A DNA stretch of 37,727 bases from a virus, in the IMG/VR virus record IMGVR_UViG_3300021405_000004, positions 1 to 37,727 of that record, one strand, 5' to 3'. How positions within the stretch are numbered: position 1 is the stretch's first letter; every line of letters starts with the position of its first letter. Position numbers and translations under genes: made by a program. Below, in pieces: positions 1 to 6,117 of this stretch. The notes under the pieces were generated by a model. The model was not told where the DNA came from, ran no database searches, and worked only from the letters and a program-made list of their open reading frames with translations.

Positions 1-88
1 TAAGTCGGGAAGCTCACGAAGGTGGGCGGATAACCTAAAGAAAATAGTTAATAACCAACAAAACAACAATCAGAAGAATGAACTTTAA
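1..88 (+). CDS. 3' end of the replication-associated gene (duplicate of 37611-37698)
   Basis: This is the last part of the gene annotated in full at 36916-37698, present again because the contig overlaps itself. The reading frame ends with TAA at 86-88, 11 bases into the next gene, whose ATG is at 78. It should not be counted as a separate gene. Confidence 0.9.
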   Translation, partial: KSGSSRRWADNLKKIVNNQQNNNQKNEL

Positions 89-117
89 AGACTTCAGTAC
101 AAAGCTCGTTTTGAGCG
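1..117. repeat. Direct terminal repeat, left copy (circular genome overlap)
   Basis: Bases 1-117 are identical to 37611-37727. The repeat carries the end of one gene and the start of the next, and both read continuously across the join, so the molecule is circular or circularly permuted. The unique length is 37,610 bp. An exact repeat of odd length 117 resembles a k-mer assembly overlap more than a biological terminal repeat (inference). Confidence 0.95.
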
Positions 118-869
118 GCGACCTTGACCCAGACTACCTCTTCATCAAGAAGTATGCTAAACGGGTTGAGATGGAAAGGGCTACGCTCTTACGCTGGTTA
201 CAAACAAAGATATTTGTTTACGACACAACCAGCGAAATACAAATCATGAATGGAGTTCAGATTGAAGATGTAAAATTCGGTTTGGAGCGCATAAAGGCAA
301 AAGCCACGGCGCGTGAAAACCTAGCGGCCTTCATCGAGAACTTTTCAGAATCTCAAATACAACCCGGAGTTAAATACACTTCGCTTAACAAATATCTACA
401 AACATTTCAAGGCATAGGCTCTTGGGCGGCTTGGAAGTTCGCCGACCTGTTGGAACAGGTAATGGATATTGATATTGATTTCAGCGACGTAGACTTCAGG
501 GAAGCTTACGAATACCCATTGAAGGGATTGCTTGTTGTAAACGGCTTTGCCGACAACGAGCGGTTCAGGTTTAAAGAGCCGCATTATGCGCTTATGGTTA
601 CCAAGGCTTGGGCGGAATTTCCTACAATACTGGATTCTCCCGGAAGAAGTCGACTTGTAAACATTCAGGAGTTTGAAACTTGCCTTTGCAAATATCATTC
701 GTTCGTAAGAGGACGCTATGAGCTAGGCGACGATACAAACCATCTCCGGGCGCGTCTTAAAACAATCAACGTCGACCTGACTACGTATATGGATTCACCG
801 TACTTTACAACACAGCACGAGTTAGTACACGATACTACAGGAGACGTACAAAACATAGAAACACAATGA
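78..869 (+). CDS. Alpha-glutamyl/putrescinyl thymine pyrophosphorylase-like protein (amino-acid:DNA transferase family)
   Basis: The 263-aa protein resembles the aGPT-Pplase (ADDT) family, a helix-hairpin-helix glycosylase-like fold. In hypermodified phages this family displaces the (pyro)phosphate of phosphorylated 5-hydroxymethyluracil in DNA with an amine or amino acid. Visible signatures are an HhH-like segment GIGSWAAWKFADLLE at residues 112-126, and a C-terminal block with CKYHS (204-208) and RGRYELGDD (211-219) that matches the family's CK-x-H...G-x-Y-x-x-G-x-D pattern. The ATG overlaps the end of the upstream replication gene by 11 bp. Across the contig join the gene follows the TET/JBP, DNA kinase and replication genes, so all the modification enzymes lie in one run. 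Family assignment is from remembered motifs, without a search. The amine donor cannot be read from the sequence. Confidence 0.8.
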   Translation: MNFKDFSTKLVLSGDLDPDYLFIKKYAKRVEMERATLLRWLQTKIFVYDTTSEIQIMNGVQIEDVKFGLERIKAKATARENLAAFIENFSESQIQPGVKYTSLNKYLQTFQGIGSWAAWKFADLLEQVMDIDIDFSDVDFREAYEYPLKGLLVVNGFADNERFRFKEPHYALMVTKAWAEFPTILDSPGRSRLVNIQEFETCLCKYHSFVRGRYELGDDTNHLRARLKTINVDLTTYMDSPYFTTQHELVHDTTGDVQNIETQ

Positions 870-1081
870 TAGCCGTAAAAATATTCACGTGTTTCGTCGG
901 AATACTTTTGATGTGGGCTTTCTTCTTGTGGGTAATGTCTTACGCCGCAATGTGTCTAACAATCAAGAGCGACTTCATGATAACAAGCATCGGTTTGGGG
1001 TGCTTAATAATGGCTTTTATATTTGGGCTGGCAACCTATTACGTCCTAGTTAAAATCAACAATCTAATCAACAACAAGTAA
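866..1081 (+). CDS. Small two-TM membrane protein
   Basis: This 71-aa protein has two hydrophobic segments, about residues 4-32 and 38-62, and a short basic/Asn-rich tail (NNLINNK). It is very likely an inner-membrane protein. Its ATG overlaps the TGA of the preceding base-modification gene (ATGA), which implies translational coupling. I recognise no family. Its size and topology would fit an accessory holin or a superinfection or host-takeover membrane peptide, but nothing in the sequence decides between these. Confidence 0.7.
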   Translation: MIAVKIFTCFVGILLMWAFFLWVMSYAAMCLTIKSDFMITSIGLGCLIMAFIFGLATYYVLVKINNLINNK

Positions 1082-1110
1082 ATAAGTGGCGGCTTCGGTC
1101 GCCCCTTATT
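1081..1110 (+). terminator. Stem-loop with UUCG loop between genes
   Basis: AATAAG (1081-1086) pairs with CTTATT (1105-1110), and the inner GGCGGC pairs with GTCGCC around a TTCG tetraloop, giving about 12 bp with one mismatch. It starts at the stop codon of the preceding gene. The 3' side is T-rich but has no run of six T, so it may be an attenuator or mRNA-processing site rather than a full terminator. Confidence 0.5.
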
Positions 1111-1118
1111 TAACAACT

Positions 1119-1694
1119 ATGGAGAACTACGAAGCAAGCCTGTTGAGAATAAAGTTAATGAGGGCTAACGACCGCATAAAGATTCTAGAACAGGAAAACA
1201 AAATAACAACAATATTCGACACCGATAGAATTGAGATATGTACTGGTTGCGGAACGCTTCAGGCTGTAGGAGGATTGAATATGTCTTGTTGTCTAGACAA
1301 TAACTACATAAAATTCAAAGATTATTTCGAGCGTTCAACATACAAACCAATCAAGGCTTCTGTGTTGTCCAGATACGAGCCTCTAGTTTCTGAAGATTTA
1401 CAATCAAGGCTTCGTCATATTGCAGAATTTAACGGTGCTCAACCTTCGTCAATAACGCCGCTATCTCTTGAACAATATGTGCGAGAAAATCTATCAACAT
1501 TAACAGCCGGCAGTTTATTAGAAACAACACAATCCTTCTCCGTCGCAACAACAAGATATGTTAATTTAGCCAATCAATCTATTGATGATTTGAATATAGC
1601 AGCGGCGCAACTCAGGGGGCTTCATAACCCACCGCCCATAGTAATCGAAGATAGTTCGCGACAAGAACACGCCGAAGACGATTTACCATACTAA
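1119..1694 (+). CDS. Hypothetical protein with CxxC...CC cysteine cluster
   Basis: The product is 191 aa of unknown function. Residues 1-30 (MENYEASLLRIKLMRANDRI and on) look like a short amphipathic coiled coil. A cysteine group follows around residues 43-60 (CTGCG...SCC), which could bind a metal, and then a helical Ser/Thr-rich C-terminal half. I start it at ATG 1119, after an A-rich leader. An in-frame GTG at 1086 would lie inside the stem-loop and is less likely. Its stop overlaps the next start as TAATG. Expressed with the HNH gene and probably early; no function is assigned. Confidence 0.7.
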   Translation: MENYEASLLRIKLMRANDRIKILEQENKITTIFDTDRIEICTGCGTLQAVGGLNMSCCLDNNYIKFKDYFERSTYKPIKASVLSRYEPLVSEDLQSRLRHIAEFNGAQPSSITPLSLEQYVRENLSTLTAGSLLETTQSFSVATTRYVNLANQSIDDLNIAAAQLRGLHNPPPIVIEDSSRQEHAEDDLPY

Positions 1695-2035
1695 TGACAG
1701 GATACATAAAAGCGTTTTTGAGGTTTTTCGGAAATCCGACTGAAATATATTGTTTGTATTACGGATGCGGGAAACCAGCGGTTGACGTAACTCACATACA
1801 CCGCAAGGGTATGGGCGGAACTAAACTATGGGACTTTATAGAGAACTTGATGCCGAGCTGTAGGGATTGCCACCAGAAGTACGGAGACAAGAAACAATAC
1901 AAGCTCGATTTATACGAGACTAACGTGAAGAACATACTTGCCTACAATCCTAATCATAAGTACACAGAAGGGTTCAAGGCAAGTTGGTTCTACGCGGAAT
2001 TGATAACAACTAACAGAATACCTTACATTGAATAG
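1694..2035 (+). CDS. HNH endonuclease-like protein
   Basis: This 113-aa protein carries a compact HNH / treble-clef signature: Cys20 and Cys25, then DVTHIHRKGMGG (31-42) holding the catalytic-type His pair (H34, H36), Asn51 in ENLMPSC, and the CRDCH zinc knuckle (C56, C59, H60). Phage HNH proteins of this size act in DNA packaging nicking, homing or host DNA degradation. It is far from the terminase genes, so a free-standing homing-type or accessory nuclease is more likely than a packaging partner. It overlaps its upstream neighbour by one base. Confidence 0.75.
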   Translation: MTGYIKAFLRFFGNPTEIYCLYYGCGKPAVDVTHIHRKGMGGTKLWDFIENLMPSCRDCHQKYGDKKQYKLDLYETNVKNILAYNPNHKYTEGFKASWFYAELITTNRIPYIE

Positions 2036-2264
2036 GGATGCGCCTGACGGAAAGGCAACAACAGATGGTCGGTTGGGTTGGTACTACAGACCGGATTCTA
2101 CAACAATCGCGCGATATACGGTTGCGATTGATGAATCTATATTAGGTAGTCGCGAGAAATTGATATGTTGTAACGTGGTTCAATTACACATCCCTTTCAT
2201 CGCCATAATGCGCGACGGACGCGCGAAAGTTGACGCAATACCAGATACAGCGGTGCTTCAATAA
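2028..2264 (+). CDS. Doubtful small ORF with TTG start
   Basis: A 78-codon frame opens with TTG inside the end of the HNH gene and runs to TAA at 2262-2264. It has no internal ATG until very late and no recognisable domain. A shorter ATG-initiated frame (2038-2145) overlaps it in another register, and probably at most one of the two is translated. Codon use is not unlike the neighbours, so I keep it at low confidence. Confidence 0.3.
   Translation: MNRDAPDGKATTDGRLGWYYRPDSTTIARYTVAIDESILGSREKLICCNVVQLHIPFIAIMRDGRAKVDAIPDTAVLQ
2038..2145 (+). CDS. Candidate 35-aa small protein (alternative to 2028-2264)
   Basis: An ATG two bases after the HNH stop opens a 35-aa frame ending in TAG. The peptide starts MRLTERQQQMVGW and is rich in Arg, Gln and Leu, as expected for one amphipathic helix. 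The ATG and the tight spacing to the HNH gene favour it over the TTG frame. It is too short to assign. From its end to 2356 there are about 210 bases with no convincing gene. Confidence 0.3.
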   Translation: MRLTERQQQMVGWVGTTDRILQQSRDIRLRLMNLY

Positions 2265-2356
2265 CGCCTTCTGGCTTAAACAGTGAGACTTGACGTGAGT
2301 AATAAACTTTGAGAAGCTCGGTTCAATTCCGGCTATGGCGACTAAAATAAAAAACA

Positions 2357-3196
2357 ATGAAAAACGAACAGTACTTAGTAGAAATCAAAAAAGGACATCA
2401 ACTTAAAGAGGGTAATGATGTATTTAATACAAAAGGAGAATTTACCCCAGTAACCAAAACAGATATAGCATTGTGGTATCATCATTCTGATAATTGGAAT
2501 AAAAATTTCCTTGTCCGCGTCCCAATGTCTGAAATTAAATATCACCACGTAGAGGTTCCCTGCACAGAAGTAGGTAAGAACCCTAAACATAGATTGCCTG
2601 AAGAAGGGATATATGTTGTTTGTATTTTCAATAATATCCCAAGGGGCGTATGTAGTGGACTTTGGGATGGAAAAGATTGGATTGAGCCAACGGATAAAGG
2701 AGATTTTGTTATAAAGCCATCGGCATGGCTTGAACGTGTCCCTATGGTTGAACCACAAGCGGAGGGAGGGGAAGAAAAGTTAAAATATTTTATTGAGAGA
2801 TTAGACACAAATGAATGGTGTGCATATTCTTTCCATCTATCTAAAGAGCAAGCTAAAGAACGTTGGACGAAAAACCCATCCTCTGCTTTATGTTTTGACA
2901 CAAGGAATGAAGCCGAAATTCATTTAAGCAAATATTGTAAAAATTGGGGACTTAAGGAAGGGACTGGAGTAGAAATTACTGAACATTTATTTATCACCCC
3001 ACCCTCAGTAAATAAGGGGATAGAAAAGCAAGAACCGTTAATGTTTGAGGAATGGATTTTAACTAATAAAGAAGATTTAAGTGACAAAGAAGTAAAAATG
3101 CTTTTAAATCAAAACCGTGAATTAAGCAAAACAAGATTTCACTATCGTTACGAAGGCTACATAACCGCTTTCAACAATGGAAGTAAGACTAAATAA
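2357..3196 (+). CDS. Hypothetical protein, AT-rich accessory cassette
   Basis: The product is 279 aa. It opens with MKNEQYLVEIKKGHQL after the leader taaaataaaaaacaATG. It is Trp-rich, and around residues 85-130 (EEGIYVVCIF...GLWDGKDWIEP) it reads like a small beta-barrel repeat of the kind seen in phage hypothetical proteins. Residues 140-215 form a second segment with an FxTRNEAEIHLSKY helix. Base and codon use is clearly more AT-rich than the packaging and replication genes (many AAT, ATA and AGA/AGG codons), which suggests recent acquisition together with the next two genes. No function can be assigned. Confidence 0.75.
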   Translation: MKNEQYLVEIKKGHQLKEGNDVFNTKGEFTPVTKTDIALWYHHSDNWNKNFLVRVPMSEIKYHHVEVPCTEVGKNPKHRLPEEGIYVVCIFNNIPRGVCSGLWDGKDWIEPTDKGDFVIKPSAWLERVPMVEPQAEGGEEKLKYFIERLDTNEWCAYSFHLSKEQAKERWTKNPSSALCFDTRNEAEIHLSKYCKNWGLKEGTGVEITEHLFITPPSVNKGIEKQEPLMFEEWILTNKEDLSDKEVKMLLNQNRELSKTRFHYRYEGYITAFNNGSKTK

Positions 3197-3203
3197 ACAG
3201 AAT

Positions 3204-3407
3204 ATGAAAAAGAAGATAAAATCTAAAGAAATAGAAGATGGTCATGGATATGCTATTCATGGTCTTGATACAGCAACTACCCCAAGAGATAAGGTAAAGG
3301 CTATTGAGCAACATATATGTTTCCTCGATGATAGGAACAATGAGGTTATAAGTACTCTTAGGAGAATGATAGATGAAATTGACCCCCAATTTCTATATAG
3401 AAAATAA
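3204..3407 (+). CDS. Small hypothetical protein, helical
   Basis: This 67-aa protein begins MKKKIKSKEIEDGHGY and ends in a predicted helix with paired acidic and basic residues (ISTLRRMIDEIDPQFLYRK). I use ATG 3204, seven bases after the preceding stop. An in-frame ATG at 3177 would overlap the upstream gene by 20 bases and add only nine residues. It shares the AT-rich composition of its neighbours and resembles the short unassigned proteins common in Bacteroidetes phages. Confidence 0.6.
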   Translation: MKKKIKSKEIEDGHGYAIHGLDTATTPRDKVKAIEQHICFLDDRNNEVISTLRRMIDEIDPQFLYRK

Positions 3408-3425
3408 CTAACTAACAACTGAATT

Positions 3426-3797
3426 ATGTATACAGAAAAACAAATGCGCGAGTACGGCGACAAATGCTGGAAGGATGGTAATAATGGCAAGGTTTCAATT
3501 ATACCTCTCCCTTCACCCCTTACCCCCGAAGAAGTAGAGAAGGAAGCGGTTGAGGTATTAATGACAAATGGACATAGAAGCGACAAGTTTTATTTAGAAT
3601 TTGTTGAAAATTCGATTCATTTACTTGCATCCAGAGGCTTACTTGCCTCACATAAACAGGTAAGCATTGATAGGGAGAAAACTATTGAAATTCTTCAAAA
3701 AGAATGGCATAGAAAAGGCACTAAATCATACAATGAAATATGGAATAATATGTATGATGCCCTAATAGAATCATTAACCGATAAAACAAAAGCATGA
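3426..3797 (+). CDS. Hypothetical protein of the early/accessory block
   Basis: The product is 123 aa. An N-terminal segment (MYTEKQMREYGDKCWKDG) is followed by a Pro-rich linker (PLPSPLTPEE) and a helical C-terminal half. The start follows an A-rich leader (aactaacaactgaattATG). It overlaps the next gene as ATGA. I recognise no catalytic motif. The N-terminus plus linker resembles small phage proteins of unknown role, and no function is assigned. Confidence 0.7.
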   Translation: MYTEKQMREYGDKCWKDGNNGKVSIIPLPSPLTPEEVEKEAVEVLMTNGHRSDKFYLEFVENSIHLLASRGLLASHKQVSIDREKTIEILQKEWHRKGTKSYNEIWNNMYDALIESLTDKTKA

Positions 3798-4159
3798 ACA
3801 GAAACCAGAGAGCCTTAAACTACATTCGCAGCAAGAACTTATTGAGGCGCGGCGAACCAATAACAACCTCCTCAAAAGTCAGTATACAATACATATCGTC
3901 CGAAGGCGACGACAATGTTATGGAGCAGTGCGCAACCAACGCAATACAGAACGCCGAACGACTTGCGAAGCGATTCCGAATACACTACAACTACATAATA
4001 ACGCACATTGATACCGGGTTTGACAATCAAGACCTAGAGAAAGGCCTCATGACATTCAAGTTTGTCTTGTCGCCTATTATAAAACCGAAACCCAAGAAGA
4101 AACGGTTCAGAAGAATTCAATTATCAGGCAATGAAATGTATTTCATGGAAGCATATTAA
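3794..4159 (+). CDS. Hypothetical basic protein
   Basis: The product is 121 aa and basic, with Arg/Lys clusters at both ends (MNRNQRALNYIRSKNLLRRG and a KPKPKKKRFRRI stretch near residue 100), so it may bind nucleic acid (inference). It is translationally coupled to the previous gene by ATGA. Its base composition returns to the genome norm, marking the right edge of the AT-rich cassette. A gap of 53 bases with a promoter-like motif follows. Confidence 0.7.
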   Translation: MNRNQRALNYIRSKNLLRRGEPITTSSKVSIQYISSEGDDNVMEQCATNAIQNAERLAKRFRIHYNYIITHIDTGFDNQDLEKGLMTFKFVLSPIIKPKPKKKRFRRIQLSGNEMYFMEAY

Positions 4160-4187
4160 ACGGATTACCTAAAACAAATACTTTGTA

Positions 4188-4200
4188 TCTATCTTAGCGG
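4188..4200 (+). promoter_or_regulatory. Candidate phage promoter, shared motif TCTATCTTAGCGG
   Basis: The motif lies 12 bases before the holin ATG in a 53-base gap. A near-identical TCTATTTTAGCGG lies at the same kind of position before the gene at 31560. The core TATCTTAG (4190-4197) resembles the Bacteroidetes -7 element TAnnTTTG. No clear -33 TTTG is seen at the usual distance. It could be read by host RNA polymerase or respond to a phage factor. Confidence 0.45.
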
Positions 4201-4212
4201 AAATTTCATTTC

Positions 4213-4686
4213 ATGAGCATTATATCAGACATTGTCAAAGGCGGCGCAAGCGGAATTTTCGCCGGAGCTTCCGAAGTCCTCAAGGACATCATACCAGACC
4301 CAACAGCACGGGCGGCGGCTCAGGAGAAGCTTCAAGAGCTTGCGTTGACTAATTCGGCTCACACAGCGGACTTGGCCGAACAACAATTAGAAGCCCAGTT
4401 GAAGGATGTACAGTCAGCCAGAGATATGGAAGTTGCGGCCTTGAAACAAAACAGCTGGTTCGCCAAGAACGTTATTCACCTATTGGCAGCAGCGGTAACG
4501 GTAGGCTTCTTCGGATTGTTAGGCTACATGTGTAAATACGATGTACCAGCCGCCAACAAAGACATGTTAAACATAATGCTTGGCTCATTAGGAACAGCAT
4601 GGATTTCAATAGTAGGATTTTACTATGGAAGTTCAAAGAGCGATTCCGACAAGAACGAAACAATTAAAAACTTATCAAGTAACTAA
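4213..4686 (+). CDS. Holin of the 3-TM (GTA-type) family
   Basis: The product is 157 aa. An N-terminal segment with Gly/Ala-rich SDIVKGGASGIFAGASEVLK is followed by an acidic, Gln-rich coiled-coil region (about residues 30-85) and two clear hydrophobic helices (about 90-112 and 120-138), ending GSSKSDSDKNETIKNLSSN. This order, with an amphipathic first segment, a coiled coil, WFAKN and two TM helices, matches the holin family of gene transfer agents and many siphoviruses. It would permeabilise the inner membrane for the endolysin at 25657. It lies at the head of the late run, directly behind a promoter-like motif, 20 kb from the endolysin. Confidence 0.75.
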   Translation: MSIISDIVKGGASGIFAGASEVLKDIIPDPTARAAAQEKLQELALTNSAHTADLAEQQLEAQLKDVQSARDMEVAALKQNSWFAKNVIHLLAAAVTVGFFGLLGYMCKYDVPAANKDMLNIMLGSLGTAWISIVGFYYGSSKSDSDKNETIKNLSSN

Positions 4687-4687
4687 C

Positions 4688-4873
4688 ATGACAGCAAAAA
4701 CAGTTGAATTCAAATTCTCTCCGAAGGATAAAGTAAAAGATGCGTTTGGTAACGATGGTATCGTGTACATATGCGCAATAGAAGAAAACAAACAAGAACC
4801 AGTCTATTACGTCAAAAACCAATACGGAGGTAATTGGATAGGCGAAGAAGAACTTTTAGCAGCAGGTTGCTAA
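4688..4873 (+). CDS. Small SH3-like hypothetical protein
   Basis: The 61-aa product, starting at ATG 4688 one base after the holin stop, looks like a small SH3/KOW-type beta barrel: FSPKDKVKDAFGNDGIVYIC, then a strand pair around YYVKNQYGGNWIGEEEL. Similar short barrels are common in phages, and often no function is known. The in-frame start at 4625 would sit deep in the holin gene and is not used. Confidence 0.6.
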   Translation: MTAKTVEFKFSPKDKVKDAFGNDGIVYICAIEENKQEPVYYVKNQYGGNWIGEEELLAAGC

Positions 4874-4884
4874 TCATTATTAAC

Positions 4885-4980
4885 ATGGCCGTTCGTCGTA
4901 ATCGAAGGACGCCAGCCACGGAAGTGCGTCTGGAAATTGGGAGAGGGTTAAAAGCGGCTCTCAACGGCCTTCCTTATTAA
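4885..4980 (+). CDS. Candidate 31-aa basic protein
   Basis: An ATG after tcattattaac opens 31 codons ending in TAA at 4978-4980, ten bases before the next gene. The peptide begins MAVRRNRRTPATEVRLEIG and is strongly basic at its N-terminus. Fit and spacing favour a real small gene. The same bases also fold well (see 4887-4969), so it could instead be, or also be, an RNA element. Confidence 0.45.
   Translation: MAVRRNRRTPATEVRLEIGRGLKAALNGLPY
4887..4969 (+). other. Three-armed RNA fold overlapping the small ORF
   Basis: GGCCGTT (4887-4893) is the exact complement of AACGGCC (4963-4969). Inside are TTCG/CGAA, GACG/CGTC with an inner CAC-GGAA-GTG hairpin, and GAGAG/CTCTC. The 83-nt shape recalls a cloverleaf, but there is no T-loop and no anticodon arm, so it is not a tRNA. 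Confidence 0.35.
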
Positions 4981-4990
4981 ACTAAACAAC

Positions 4991-5194
4991 ATGGAACTAT
5001 TGAATTACATTTTAGTCGGAGCTGCTTGTATGGCAGCCGGAATAGGAATAGGCTATAAGCTATTGACCGGGCATTTGAAAGAATCAATGCACGAAGTAAC
5101 CGAAGACCTAACAGCCGGAGAAACTATCACGGAAGACGAGATGGTCAAACTGAAAGCATCGCTACACAACCAGATAGAAAAATACTTTGAATAA
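4991..5194 (+). CDS. Small single-TM protein
   Basis: The product is 67 aa with one N-terminal TM helix (about residues 5-26, LNYILVGAACMAAGIGIGYK) followed by an acidic amphipathic helix (ITEDEMVKLKASLHNQIEKY). The predicted form is a membrane anchor with a cytoplasmic or periplasmic helix, similar in plan to small phage lysis-accessory or spanin-like proteins, though there is no lipobox. It sits between the holin and the packaging genes and overlaps the next gene as TAATG. Confidence 0.65.
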   Translation: MELLNYILVGAACMAAGIGIGYKLLTGHLKESMHEVTEDLTAGETITEDEMVKLKASLHNQIEKYFE

Positions 5195-5448
5195 TGATGC
5201 CTGTAGAGTTCCCGGAACAAAACGTTGTATTTACTAAACCGAAGGAAATGACCGACGAACAATGCGGTCAGCTTCCTGTTCACATAGGTAAAGACGAAGA
5301 AGGCAACCGGGTAATGATATCGTGCTGGAAGTTCAGCAAAGAAGACCTTGAAACAATAGCCAAAACAGGTACGATATACTTGAACATAACAGCTCAAAAT
5401 ATGCCGCCAGTGTCGTTGTTCACCGAAAACCCTTTTGTTCATGAGTAA
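5194..5448 (+). CDS. Small hypothetical soluble protein
   Basis: The product is 84 aa and soluble, with alternating beta and helix: VEFPEQNVVFTKPKEMTDEQ, GQLPVHIGKDEEGNRVMISC, then FSKEDLETIAKTGTIYLNIT. Proteins of this form precede the terminase in several Bacteroidetes phages; I know no function. The start overlaps the previous stop (TAATG), with a second ATG directly after the first. Confidence 0.65.
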   Translation: MMPVEFPEQNVVFTKPKEMTDEQCGQLPVHIGKDEEGNRVMISCWKFSKEDLETIAKTGTIYLNITAQNMPPVSLFTENPFVHE

Positions 5449-5545
5449 CAACATAGGATACAACAACACTCCCATAGAGCCGTCGTTAACGCCGTTGATT
5501 GTTATTGTATTGGCTATCATAACCCTTTTAATAGCATTCAGGTAA
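5441..5545 (+). CDS. 34-aa single-TM protein
   Basis: This gene is too short for most gene finders. ATG 5441 lies within the end of the previous gene and the frame ends TAA 5543-5545, directly against the terminase ATG at 5546. The peptide has a polar Asn-rich head (MSNNIGYNNTPIEP) and one hydrophobic helix (LTPLIVIVLAIITLLIAF). Exact abutment to terS and a clean TM helix support translation. The role is unknown. Confidence 0.6.
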   Translation: MSNNIGYNNTPIEPSLTPLIVIVLAIITLLIAFR

Positions 5546-6004
5546 ATGGAAGACAATCAATCACATAAAGCGGTTCCAACAGGCGTAGTCGTACGAATGG
5601 ACGCTAAAAAGGTGGCCATGATTGAAGCTATGGTTAAGAATCTTGGCAACATAACAAACAGTTGTAGGGAAGTAGGCATAGGCCGACAGACTCACTATGA
5701 TTGGTTAGCTGCTGACGAGGTTTACGCCAAGGCTATCCGGGACGTTGACGAGGTTGTTCTGGACTTCGCTGAGTTCAAGCTTCAGGAGATTATGAATGGC
5801 GTAAAAGTTCGCAATATTAAGGATAAGCTTGTGTATGATGTTCCTCCTAATGCTACGGCGTTGATATTCTTTTTGAAGACCAAAGGCAAGAAGCGCGGAT
5901 ATGTAGAGCGGCAAGAGATAACAGGCACAGACGGTAAAGACTTAGCACCACAAATCATTGTTCAGCTTCCACAGGACGCGGAGCGATTCAAGAACACATA
6001 TTGA
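5546..6004 (+). CDS. terS: Terminase small subunit
   Basis: The product is 152 aa. An N-terminal helix-turn-helix (about residues 22-56, KVAMIEAMVKNLGNITNSCR then VGIGRQTHYDWLAADEVY) is typical of small terminases that resemble the phage phi29/SPP1-like HTH group. A central helical oligomerisation part follows, then a C-terminal segment (TGTDGKDLAPQIIVQLP) expected to contact the large subunit. It would recognise the packaging start site and recruit TerL, which lies just downstream. The position, length and HTH agree well. Confidence 0.85.
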   Translation: MEDNQSHKAVPTGVVVRMDAKKVAMIEAMVKNLGNITNSCREVGIGRQTHYDWLAADEVYAKAIRDVDEVVLDFAEFKLQEIMNGVKVRNIKDKLVYDVPPNATALIFFLKTKGKKRGYVERQEITGTDGKDLAPQIIVQLPQDAERFKNTY

Positions 6005-6030
6005 TACCACCAAAAAGATTCGTTGTCTTT

Positions 6031-6117
6031 ATGACCTATTTCTGGACCAAAAATACAAAAAAACGTAGTATTGATTCTCAGGGTGTTATATCAAATTTTC
6101 CACATAAAACACTTTGA
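6031..6117 (+). CDS. Candidate 28-aa ORF between terS and terL
   Basis: The 112 bases between the terminase genes hold a 28-codon frame (MTYFWTKNTKKRSIDSQG...) whose TGA shares bases with the terL ATG (TGATG). It may only couple translation to terL, or be chance. The same gap may contain a packaging site, which I cannot identify. Confidence 0.3.
   Translation: MTYFWTKNTKKRSIDSQGVISNFPHKTL

Noticed and set aside
1086-1118. GTG start giving an 11-residue extension to the gene at 1119
   Set aside because: It lies inside a stable UUCG stem-loop that better fits an intergenic element.
2265-2341. tRNA-like stretch with a CTCGG-TTCAATT-CCGGC T-arm and CGCC/GGCG ends, 77 bases long
   Set aside because: The acceptor has two mismatches, the D arm has a mismatch and I find no 5-7-5 anticodon arm with U33 in any register. 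At best it is a decayed tRNA.
6005-6116. cos or pac site between terS and terL
   Set aside because: The gap could hold one, but no inverted repeats or known site motif is seen, and the contig ends give no information on physical termini.
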